Shown one piece after another: positions 1-5,745 of a stretch of DNA of 6,849 bases; the first letter of the stretch is position 1; every line of letters begins with the position of its first letter. The notes under the pieces were generated by a model. It ran no database searches, had not been told where the DNA came from, and saw only the letters and a program-made list of their open reading frames with translations. Source of the DNA: Holophagaceae bacterium UBA706 (lineage in GTDB: Bacteria > Acidobacteriota > Holophagae > Holophagales > Holophagaceae); assembly GCA_002298155.1 (NCBI GenBank), contig DBME01000049.1:1-6849 (forward strand), in the 5' to 3' direction. A program made the position numbers and the translations under genes.

Positions 1-148
1 CGGGGCTCAGGCCGTGGCGGCCTCCTGAGGCAGCTCCGCTCATGCGTCAGCTGGCCTCAAAGCAGACACGGGCCTCCACAGCCATCAATTGTCGCAACGG
101 GTTCTGAAGCATATCTTGTCGTTCTCGCCAAAATATCCTTCACATCAC
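1..148. other. Left-edge region without a supportable gene
   Basis: No complete gene is visible here. One plus-strand frame reads a GC3-rich tail (GAQAVAAS) ending in TGA at 26-28, which could be the last codons of a gene lying to the left. A second frame stays open to a TGA at 105-107 but has unremarkable codon use. On the minus strand a 21-codon ATG frame is visible, with nothing recognisable in it. From about 40 to 150 the base composition is clearly less GC-rich than in the genes, as expected for an intergenic stretch. An imperfect hairpin at 6-29 (CTCAGG against CCTGAG) has no T run after it. Confidence 0.4.
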
Positions 149-174
149 AGAAACGCCCGGCCAAGGCCGGGCGT
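148..174 (-). terminator. Rho-independent terminator of the tmRNA gene
   Basis: A perfect inverted repeat, ACGCCCGGCC at 153-162 and GGCCGGGCGT at 165-174, forms a 10-bp stem; sterically the loop would open to about 4 nt. Read on the minus strand the stem is followed by a short T-rich run (TTTCTG). It begins only 6 bases beyond the CCA end of the tmRNA, which is the normal place for the ssrA terminator. The mature 3' end would then be made by exonucleolytic trimming. The T run is short, but the stem is very GC-rich. Confidence 0.8.
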
Positions 175-179
175 CCGTC

Positions 180-564
180 TGGTGGAGGTGGCGGGAATTG
201 AACCCGCGTCCAAGAAGCGAGATGTGGAGGGTCGTTACAGGCTTGGTCCGAATTGCGTGACCTCTGCGGGGAACCGGACAACCCCGATCGAGGACGTGCT
301 CCCTGATCTCGGCCGCCGTCAGGGAGCGTCGCGGCGGCCTATCCTGTCCCGTCTTCCGGCAGACCGAAGTCACCCGTCGTACGGTTTAACGAGCCCGCTA
401 CCAGGAGATCACGGGGACTCGCTCATCCGCCGGTTAGGCGGCGAGGGCCAATTCAGTGTTGTAGTTGGCTTTTTTGTTTTTATCGGCTTGATAAGGGGGC
501 CAACCGATAAACCCCCGCCTGCGCCTCGCACCCCTGCGGCAACCTGTCGAAACCAGTCACCCCC
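180..564 (-). ncRNA. ssrA: tmRNA (transfer-messenger RNA), one-piece
   Basis: tmRNA rescues ribosomes stalled on damaged mRNA: alanylated tmRNA with SmpB enters the empty A site, and the nascent chain receives a degradation tag. The 5' end GGGGGTG (564-558) pairs over 7 bp with CACCTCC (190-184), followed by A and an encoded CCA (182-180). The third pair is G-U (562 with 186), the identity element read by alanyl-tRNA synthetase. The D-like segment GACTGGTTTCGACAGG and a T arm GCGGG-TTCAATT-CCCGC are present. An H-type pseudoknot (PK1) precedes the tag: GGGGG (516-512) pairs with CCCCC (499-495), and TTTATCGG (511-504) pairs with CCGATAAA (486-479). The tag stop codon sits in the loop of a CCGCC/GGCGG hairpin, as in other tmRNAs. 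The length of 385 nt is normal for a one-piece molecule. It is divergent from gmk, and the 5' end is probably matured by RNase P. Confidence 0.97.
434..469 (-). other. tmRNA tag reading frame (ANYNTELALAA)
   Basis: This is the resume codon GCC at 469-467 followed by ten sense codons and TAA at 436-434. The encoded peptide is ANYNTELALAA. With the alanine carried by the tRNA-like end, the full tag is AANYNTELALAA. The ALAA ending is the hydrophobic C-terminal degron known to be recognised by ClpXP and related proteases. The A-rich stretch just before the resume codon (478-470) and its position 9 nt after PK1 fit the known architecture. The choice of resume codon is inferred from this architecture and the ALAA-stop end. 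Confidence 0.9.
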
Positions 565-677
565 GGTCGTGCTGTCCCCGCCGCCTCGCTCCTCGAAGTC
601 TGGCCGGCCGGGGTTCTGAGTATGGATCCCCCGCCCGGGCTCCACAAGTGGCTAAGATAGACCTTTGGGGAAGCGCA
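565..677. promoter_or_regulatory. Divergent ssrA-gmk intergenic region
   Basis: These 113 bp must hold the promoters of both ssrA (leftward) and gmk (rightward). For gmk, a weak -10-like TAAGAT at 653-658 has no recognisable -35 at the proper distance. It would give a leader of about a dozen bases carrying the purine-rich ribosome binding site GGGGAAG at 667-673, four bases before the TTG at 678. An 8-bp palindrome GGCCGGCC lies at 602-609. If the GTG at 648 were the true gmk start, part of this region would be coding. Confidence 0.45.
619..647 (-). promoter_or_regulatory. Candidate promoter for the tmRNA gene
   Basis: On the minus strand TTGTGG (647-642) and CATACT (624-619) stand 17 bp apart, the best sigma-70-like pair I can find upstream of the tmRNA. 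Transcription would start near 612, leaving a leader of roughly 50 nt to be removed by RNase P. Each hexamer departs from consensus at two positions, so this is a suggestion only. Confidence 0.3.
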
Positions 678-1292
678 TTGATCAGTCATTCCGGTAATGT
701 TTTCGTTCTGTCCGCGCCGTCGGGCACCGGGAAATCCACCCTGGCCAAACGCCTGGTCCAGGAGGTCTCCGATCTTGATTTTTCCATCTCCTTCACCACC
801 CGGGCCCCCCGGGCCGGGGAAGTGGATGGCAAGGACTACTTCTTCGTGGACAACCCCACCTTCGACCGCATGATCGAGACCGGCGGCCTGGTGGAATGGG
901 TCGAGGTCTACGGGCACAAGTATGGCACTGGCAAGGATTGGGTCATGAGTCACCTGGCCACGGGCCGGGACATCCTCCTGGACATCGAGACCCAGGGCGC
1001 CAAGAACGTCCATGCCGCCATCCCCGACGCCGTGATGATCTTCCTGATCCCCCCCTCGGCCGAGGAACTGTCCAACCGGCTGCGCAAGCGGGGGCGGGAT
1101 CCCGAGGCGGAGATCAAGGTCCGCCTGGATTATGCCCGTCATGAGCTGTGCCAGTTCCCGGCGTATGACTATCTTGTAGTGAACGACACCCTGGACCGGG
1201 CCTACCGTGACCTGGAATCCATCGTCCTCGCCACCCGCCTCCGGCGGGAGCGGATGGGTCGCCAGGCCGAACAGATACTTCAAGGATTCTGA
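678..1292 (+). CDS. gmk: Guanylate kinase
   Basis: Phosphorylates GMP to GDP with ATP in the cytoplasm, a step in GTP and dGTP supply. From the TTG at 678 the product is 204 aa, the usual family length. The P-loop APSGTGKST is at residues 13-21. The GMP-binding segment follows, with SISFTTRAPR near 36-45, GEVDGKDYFF near 47-56 and the EWVEVYGHKYGT stretch near 73-84. DIETQGA is near 102-108 and corresponds to the DIDxQGA motif. The lid and adenine-side segment RLRKRGRD is near 134-141, and YDYLVVND near 163-170. TTG 678 is preferred because GGGGAAG stands just before it and family N-termini begin a few residues before the glycine-containing first strand. A GTG at 648 would add 10 residues but has no ribosome binding site. 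It is the first gene of the operon, with only 12 bases before the protease gene. Confidence 0.96.
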   Translation: MISHSGNVFVLSAPSGTGKSTLAKRLVQEVSDLDFSISFTTRAPRAGEVDGKDYFFVDNPTFDRMIETGGLVEWVEVYGHKYGTGKDWVMSHLATGRDILLDIETQGAKNVHAAIPDAVMIFLIPPSAEELSNRLRKRGRDPEAEIKVRLDYARHELCQFPAYDYLVVNDTLDRAYRDLESIVLATRLRRERMGRQAEQILQGF

Positions 1293-1304
1293 AGGGACGC
1301 GAAT

Positions 1305-2915
1305 ATGTCGCGATGGTTCAAGAGCAGCTGGATCTGGATGGTCATCCTGGCCACCACCGCGATCTATGCCCCCCTGGCCGGGAGGGCCGGTGACGAGAAG
1401 GCCCGCCAGCGCAGCCTGGACACCCTGACCGAGATCATGGGCCTTGTGCAGAAGCAGTCCGTGGATCCCCCGGCGCCCCGGCAGGAGGCCCACGCGGCCA
1501 TCTCCGGCATGCTCCACACCCTGGATCCCCATTCCTACTACATGGACGAGTCCGAATACCGGACCATGCGCGAGGACCAGCGCGGGTCCTTCTTCGGCAT
1601 CGGCTCGGTCATCCAGCAGCAGCCCGATGGCGTGGTGGTGGTCAGCACCGTGCGCGACGGCCCCTCCGAGAAGGTGGGCATCCGCGCCGGCGACTTCATC
1701 CGCGAAGTTGACGGGAAGAGCTGCGAAGGCCTCACCAGCAACGCCGTGGTCCAGAAGCTCCGCGGCGAAAAGGGCACCGTGGTGGAAGTGGCGGTGCAGC
1801 GGGCCGGGTTCCCCGGGCTCCTGCGCTTCTCCATCACACGCAAGGAGATCCCCTCCAACAGCGTCCAGTACGCCTTCATGCTCACCCCCACCACTGGGTT
1901 CATCGCCATCAAGGACTTCGGCGAGACCACCTCGGAGGAGTTCGAGAAGGCCGTGCGCACCCTCAAGGGCGAGGGCATGACCGAGCTGATCGTGGACCTG
2001 CGCTACAACGGCGGCGGCATGCTCGACGCGGCCACCGGCATCTGCCGGCAGCTCCTGGGACCCAACGAGCTCATCGTCAGCCAGCGCGGCCGCGACGGCC
2101 GGGACATGGTCGAGACCCGCACCCCCAAGGGCGCCACCCTCGACACCTTCCCCATGGTCATCCTCATCAACCGGGGCACCGCCTCGGCCTCCGAGATCGT
2201 CACCGGCGCGGTCCAGGACCACGACCGCGGCCTGGTGGTGGGCGTCACCAGCTGGGGCAAGGGCCTGGTCCAACAGGTGATGCCCATCAGCCGCACCCGG
2301 GGCCTCGCCCTGACCACCGCCCGGTACTACACGCCCAGCGGCCGGTGCATCCAGCGCGACTACATGCACGGCATCGACGACTACCTGCTCCCCGAGGACA
2401 CCAAGGCCCCCCTGGGCGAGAAGGGCCCCGCCTACAAGACCGACCTGGGCCGCACCGTCTACGGCGGCGGCGGCATCACCCCCGACTACGACATCGACCA
2501 GGGCAAGCTCACCACCTTCGTCGGCAACCTGCGGTTCCGCAGCAGCGCCTTCTTCAAGTTCGCGGTGCTGGAGAAGGAGCGGCTCGAGAAGGAGAAGCGC
2601 GCCATCAAGCCCCAGCAGGTGCCCGACGACGAGCTCATGGCCCGTTTCCACGTGTGGCTGAAGGAGCAGAAGATCGACTGCACCGACGCCGAGTGGAATG
2701 ACGCCCAGAACCAGGCCGACATGCGCGACCAGCTGGCCATGGAAATGCAGAACATCGCCTTCGGCATGGAAGCCGGATTCAAGTACATCTCCGCCCGGGA
2801 TCCCCAGGTGAAGAAGGCCCTCGAGGTCATGCCCGAGGCCGCCTCCATGCTCAAGAAGAAGATCCTGTCCCTTCAGGCCCCCACCAAAGGCAGCGCCCTG
2901 GTCGCCACCCGCTGA
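1305..2915 (+). CDS. S41 family C-terminal processing peptidase with PDZ domain
   Basis: A tail-specific serine protease of the CtpA/Prc family, 536 aa, acting outside the inner membrane on C-terminal tails of its substrates. Residues about 8-25 form a hydrophobic signal or anchor segment. The PDZ domain lies at about 97-167, with FFGIGS, the carboxylate-loop region and VGIRAGDFIREVDG. The S41 catalytic domain follows, with DLRYNGGG near 231-238. The catalytic dyad is Ser294 in GTASASE and Lys319 in WGKG, 25 residues apart as in plant D1 protease and Prc, with the conserved Gln323 four residues later. After the core there is a charged C-terminal extension of about 130 residues, partly helical in appearance (KERLEKEKR), so the protein is longer than a minimal CtpA. 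The ribosome binding site GAAGGGA (1291-1297) overlaps the gmk stop. Its stop overlaps the next start as TGATG. Substrate unknown. Confidence 0.93.
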   Translation: MSRWFKSSWIWMVILATTAIYAPLAGRAGDEKARQRSLDTLTEIMGLVQKQSVDPPAPRQEAHAAISGMLHTLDPHSYYMDESEYRTMREDQRGSFFGIGSVIQQQPDGVVVVSTVRDGPSEKVGIRAGDFIREVDGKSCEGLTSNAVVQKLRGEKGTVVEVAVQRAGFPGLLRFSITRKEIPSNSVQYAFMLTPTTGFIAIKDFGETTSEEFEKAVRTLKGEGMTELIVDLRYNGGGMLDAATGICRQLLGPNELIVSQRGRDGRDMVETRTPKGATLDTFPMVILINRGTASASEIVTGAVQDHDRGLVVGVTSWGKGLVQQVMPISRTRGLALTTARYYTPSGRCIQRDYMHGIDDYLLPEDTKAPLGEKGPAYKTDLGRTVYGGGGITPDYDIDQGKLTTFVGNLRFRSSAFFKFAVLEKERLEKEKRAIKPQQVPDDELMARFHVWLKEQKIDCTDAEWNDAQNQADMRDQLAMEMQNIAFGMEAGFKYISARDPQVKKALEVMPEAASMLKKKILSLQAPTKGSALVATR

Positions 2916-3211
2916 TGGCGACCCAGCGCCCCTATTCCCCCCTCCTGGACTCCTTGACCCGGAGCCTGAGGTTCTTCTACCTGCTGTGGGGCGGCATGCT
3001 GCTGGGCACCCTGGCCGCGTACAACCGCGTCCGGCTCCCGGCCTTCGTATGGACCTGGCCGCGGTTCGCCAAGTTCTTCTTCACGCCCCTGGGGCGCGGG
3101 GTGATGCTCGGAATCGGCCTGGCCATGTCCATCGCCGCCCTCATCGAGGTCTGGGAACTGGTGGACCACATCCTGGTGCGCTTCCTCCACGACCATGAGA
3201 GGGAAAGGTAG
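2915..3211 (+). CDS. Small membrane protein with two predicted helices, unknown function
   Basis: I do not recognise a family. The product is 98 aa. It has a hydrophobic stretch at about residues 19-36 (FFYLLWGGMLLGTLAAY) and a second at about 62-88 (GVMLGIGLAMSIAALIEVW onward). A basic-aromatic linker lies between them, and the tail HDHERER is highly charged. Its ATG shares one base with the protease stop (TGATG), and its TAG shares one base with the GTG of the permease gene (TAGTG). No separate ribosome binding site is visible, so translation probably depends on termination of the protease gene. The strict coupling and typical GC-rich codons support a real gene. Its position between an envelope protease and a Lol permease suggests an inner-membrane role in the same process, which is inference. 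Confidence 0.8.
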   Translation: MATQRPYSPLLDSLTRSLRFFYLLWGGMLLGTLAAYNRVRLPAFVWTWPRFAKFFFTPLGRGVMLGIGLAMSIAALIEVWELVDHILVRFLHDHERER

Positions 3212-4446
3212 TGGCCTCCTTCGAAGCCTTCGTCGCCAACAGGTACCTGCACACGCGCCGCAAAGGCGCCTTCGTGAGGGTGATGGTCCGGTTCGCGCGC
3301 TGGGGCATCGCCCTGGGCGTCTTCAGCATGGTCGTGGCCCTGGCCATCGCCAACGGGCTGATGGAGGAGATCCAGGCCAACCTGTTCTCCGCCACCGGGC
3401 ATTTCACCGTGGCCCACCTGGAGGGGGAGATCCCCGACACCCAGGCCGCCCTGGCGAAGATCCGGGCCACCCGTGGGGTGGTGGCCGCGAGCCCCATGCG
3501 CATGGACCACGGCCTCATCCGCCCCGCCAATTCCGAAGCGCCCCCCTCCCCGCTCCTCCTCAAGGGCGTGGATCCCGCCTCCGCCCACGGCACCTCCCGC
3601 ATCTTCGACAGCCTCCGCCCCCTGCGCGTGGAGGACCTGAAGGAGGGCCAGATCCTCATCGGCCAGACGTTGGCCCGTGACCTGGGCATGCGCGTGGGGG
3701 ATCCGGTGGCGGTGGTGTTCCTCCGCCTCGACCTGGGCCTCTCGGGGCTGCAGCCCAAGATGGCCGCCTACACCGTGGCCGGCATCTTCGAGAGCCACAT
3801 CGGCGAGTACGACAAGAGCTGGGCCTTCGTGCACATCAACGACGCCATGCGCCTGGCCGGCACCGACCAGGCCGAGATGATCGAGGTGCGCGCCACCAGC
3901 GTCGACGCCATCGAGACCGCCAAGCCCGCCGTGCTCCAGGAGCTGAACCAGGGCCGCCGCGGCCCCTTCTTCGCCCAGGACCTGCGGGACACGAACCGGG
4001 CGCTCTTCGCGGCGCTGAAGGTGGAGAAGTGGATGAGCGGCGCCATCTTCTCCCTGATCGTGCTCATCGCCGTCTTCAACATCGTGGCCAGCCTCGTGCT
4101 CCTCATCACCGAGAAGCGCCGCGACCTGGGCGTCCTGCTGGCCCTGGGGGCGACCCCCCGGCAGGTCCAGCGGCTCTTCGAGCTGCACGGACTGCGCATC
4201 AGCATCGTCGGCACCCTCTGGGGCCTGGGCGTCTCGGTTCCTCTGTGCCTGGTGGCCGACCACTTCAAGCTCATCAAGCTGCCCTCGGCGGTGTACGACT
4301 TCATCACCTATGTGCCCCTTCGCCTGAGCCTCACGGACATCGCCCTGGTGGCGGTCTTCCCGCTCCTGGTGGCCTGGGCCGCCTCCCGGTTCCCCGCGCG
4401 GCGGGCCTCGAGCGTGGATCCCGTGGACGCGCTGCGCGCCGATTGA
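3211..4446 (+). CDS. lolC: LolC/LolE-type lipoprotein-releasing ABC transporter permease
   Basis: Inner-membrane permease that, with the LolD ATPase, releases outer-membrane lipoproteins to the periplasmic carrier LolA. It is 411 aa, normal for LolC/E. The N-terminal signature region (FVANRYLHTRRKG, then IALGVFSMVVALAIANGL) leads into helix 1 at about 29-48. A periplasmic MacB-like domain covers about 50-270, including VVAASPM and LLLKGVDP. The FtsX-type domain has three helices at about 277-299, 328-348 and 373-393. The coupling segment EKRRDLGVLLALGATPRQVQ is at 301-320, and the C-terminus DPVDALRAD resembles the PVEALR end of the family. The start is GTG overlapping the previous stop, with the purine-rich AGAGGGAAAG just upstream. 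Only one permease is present, so it may work as a homodimer (LolF-like) rather than as a LolC-LolE pair. MacB or other FtsX-family transport is a less likely alternative. Confidence 0.88.
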   Translation: MASFEAFVANRYLHTRRKGAFVRVMVRFARWGIALGVFSMVVALAIANGLMEEIQANLFSATGHFTVAHLEGEIPDTQAALAKIRATRGVVAASPMRMDHGLIRPANSEAPPSPLLLKGVDPASAHGTSRIFDSLRPLRVEDLKEGQILIGQTLARDLGMRVGDPVAVVFLRLDLGLSGLQPKMAAYTVAGIFESHIGEYDKSWAFVHINDAMRLAGTDQAEMIEVRATSVDAIETAKPAVLQELNQGRRGPFFAQDLRDTNRALFAALKVEKWMSGAIFSLIVLIAVFNIVASLVLLITEKRRDLGVLLALGATPRQVQRLFELHGLRISIVGTLWGLGVSVPLCLVADHFKLIKLPSAVYDFITYVPLRLSLTDIALVAVFPLLVAWAASRFPARRASSVDPVDALRAD

Positions 4447-4459
4447 CCTGGAACCTGCC

Positions 4460-5026
4460 ATGAGCCAATCCCTCCTCTTCATCGACACGGAAACCGGCGG
4501 CCTGGATCCCCGGACCCACAGCCTGCTCACGGTGGGCCTGGTGGTGGGCGACGGCCCCAAGGTGGCCAACAGCCTCGAGATCGCCATCCGCCACGAGCCC
4601 TTCGTGGTGTCGTCGGGCGGCATGAAGGTCAACCGCATCGACCTGGTGGAGCACGCGGCCACCGCCCTGGAGCCCGACATGGCCCTGGGCGTCATGAACG
4701 TCTTCCTGGAGCAGCACTTCCCGCACCTGTGCAAGCCCATCACCCTGGCCGGCCACAACGTGAGCTTCGACCAGGCCTTCCTGGGCGCCTTCCTGGAGAA
4801 GCTCGGGCACCATCTGGAGCCGCGGTTCTCCCACCGCACCGTGGACACCCACAGCATGGCCGTGGCCCTGCGGGACGCCGGCAAGCTGCCCCTGGAGAAC
4901 CTGGGCTCCTCGGCCCTTTTCGCGCACTTCGGGATCATCGTGCCCGAGGAGAAGCGCCACACCGCCCTGGGTGACGCCCTGGCCACCTTCGAACTCTACT
5001 GGAAGCTGGTGGAGCTGATGAAATGA
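4460..5026 (+). CDS. DEDDh 3'-5' exonuclease (DnaQ/RNase T superfamily)
   Basis: A 188-aa single-domain exonuclease expected to remove nucleotides from 3' ends using two metal ions. The active-site residues are visible: Asp9 and Glu11 in FIDTETGGLD (ExoI), Asp104 in GHNVSFDQAF (ExoII), and His167 with Asp172 in HTALGDA (ExoIII, DEDDh type). No polymerase, BRCT or helicase domain is attached. Whether it acts on DNA (epsilon-like proofreading) or RNA (RNase T or oligoribonuclease-like) cannot be told from the motifs. It starts 13 bases after the permease stop with a weak upstream GGA. It ends in an ATGA overlap with lolD, so it is embedded in the lipoprotein-export operon although it has no evident link to export. 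Confidence 0.9.
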   Translation: MSQSLLFIDTETGGLDPRTHSLLTVGLVVGDGPKVANSLEIAIRHEPFVVSSGGMKVNRIDLVEHAATALEPDMALGVMNVFLEQHFPHLCKPITLAGHNVSFDQAFLGAFLEKLGHHLEPRFSHRTVDTHSMAVALRDAGKLPLENLGSSALFAHFGIIVPEEKRHTALGDALATFELYWKLVELMK

Positions 5027-5700
5027 CGGGAATGGCCCTGGCCGTCCGGAACCTGCACAAGACCTACCCCGGCGCCGAACACCCGGTCTTCGACGGCTTC
5101 GACCTGGAGGTGGAGCCCGGCACCCTGTGCGCCATCGTGGGCGTCTCCGGCGTGGGCAAGACCACCCTCCTGAACTGCGTGGCGGGCCTGGACCACTGGG
5201 AATCGGGCTCCATCTCCGCCGGCGGCCACGAGGTGCCCATGGGGAGGCCCGAGGCCTCCGCCTTGTTCCGGCGGGCCCACGTGGGCCTGGCCTTCCAGCA
5301 GCCCCACCTCCTGCCGGAATTCACGGTGGAGGAGAACCTCCTCATGCCCATCCGCATCGGCGGCGACCTGCAGCCCGCGCACCAAGCCTGGGTGCGGGAG
5401 CTCCTGGACACCGTGGGTCTGTCGGGCCTGGGCGGGCGCATGCCCAACACCCTCTCCGGAGGCCAGGCGGCGCGCGTGGGCCTGGCCCGGGCCCTGGTGC
5501 GCAGGCCGGGGCTCTGGCTCCTGGACGAACCCACCGGCAACCTGGATCCCGCCACCGCCCTGGAGGTCTTCGACTTCCTCCTGCGGCTCCACGCCGAACT
5601 GCGGCCCACCACCCTCCTGGTCACCCACAACATGGCCCTGGCCGAACGGTGCGAGCGCATCGTGCGGCTGGGTCCGCCCGTGTCGGTCGAAACGCGCTAG
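5023..5700 (+). CDS. lolD: LolD-type ABC transporter ATP-binding protein
   Basis: Cytoplasmic ATPase expected to power the LolC-type permease encoded two genes upstream. The product is 225 aa, the family size. Walker A GVSGVGKTT is at residues 40-48, the Q-loop FQQPHLLPEFT near 91-101 (Gln92), and the signature LSGGQ at 144-148. Walker B LWLLDEP ends with Asp168 and Glu169, the D-loop is NLD at 173-175, and the switch histidine is His202 in VTHN. The residues after the signature are AARVGLARAL rather than the more usual QQRVAIARAL. The start ATG 5023 overlaps the exonuclease stop (ATGA), with GGAG eight bases upstream. A second ATG lies three codons downstream. MacB-type or FtsE-type ATPases share this fold, and the assignment to LolD rests on the neighbouring permease. 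Confidence 0.88.
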   Translation: MTGMALAVRNLHKTYPGAEHPVFDGFDLEVEPGTLCAIVGVSGVGKTTLLNCVAGLDHWESGSISAGGHEVPMGRPEASALFRRAHVGLAFQQPHLLPEFTVEENLLMPIRIGGDLQPAHQAWVRELLDTVGLSGLGGRMPNTLSGGQAARVGLARALVRRPGLWLLDEPTGNLDPATALEVFDFLLRLHAELRPTTLLVTHNMALAERCERIVRLGPPVSVETR

Positions 5701-5711
5701 TCTTGATCGAT

Positions 5712-5732
5712 CCGTCCAGCGGACGGCCTTTT
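5712..5732 (+). terminator. Short hairpin with T run after lolD
   Basis: CCGTCC (5712-5717), loop AGC, and GGACGG (5721-5726) form a 6-bp GC-rich stem followed by CCTTTT. This resembles a weak intrinsic terminator closing the six-gene operon. It ends only one base before the ribosome binding site of the next gene. It could therefore act as partial terminator, mRNA 3'-end stabiliser or 5' hairpin of the downstream message. Confidence 0.5.
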
Positions 5733-5745
5733 CAAGGAGAACATC

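Noticed and set aside
111..136. Imperfect 8-bp inverted repeat ATATCTTG / CAAAATAT
   Set aside because: It is AT-rich, has one mismatch or wobble pair, and lies beyond an already strong terminator; there is no evidence of function.
180..564. tmRNA gene as an integration site for a mobile element
   Set aside because: I found no integrase gene and no duplicated 3' end of the tmRNA within the window.
602..609. GGCCGGCC palindrome between ssrA and gmk
   Set aside because: Eight-base G/C palindromes are frequent at this base composition and no second copy supports an operator.
89..619. 176-codon plus-strand open frame across the tmRNA gene
   Set aside because: It is the complement of a structural RNA whose acceptor stem, T arm, pseudoknot and tag are all identifiable.
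480..2651. 723-codon open frame on the minus strand opposite gmk and the protease
   Set aside because: It mirrors the strong GC3 bias of the plus-strand genes, has a Gly/His/Val/Leu-rich composition with no domain, and runs into the tmRNA gene.
2977..4986. 669-codon open frame on the minus strand opposite the permease and exonuclease
   Set aside because: It is antisense to three genes with clear family motifs, and its own translation is low-complexity without recognisable domains.
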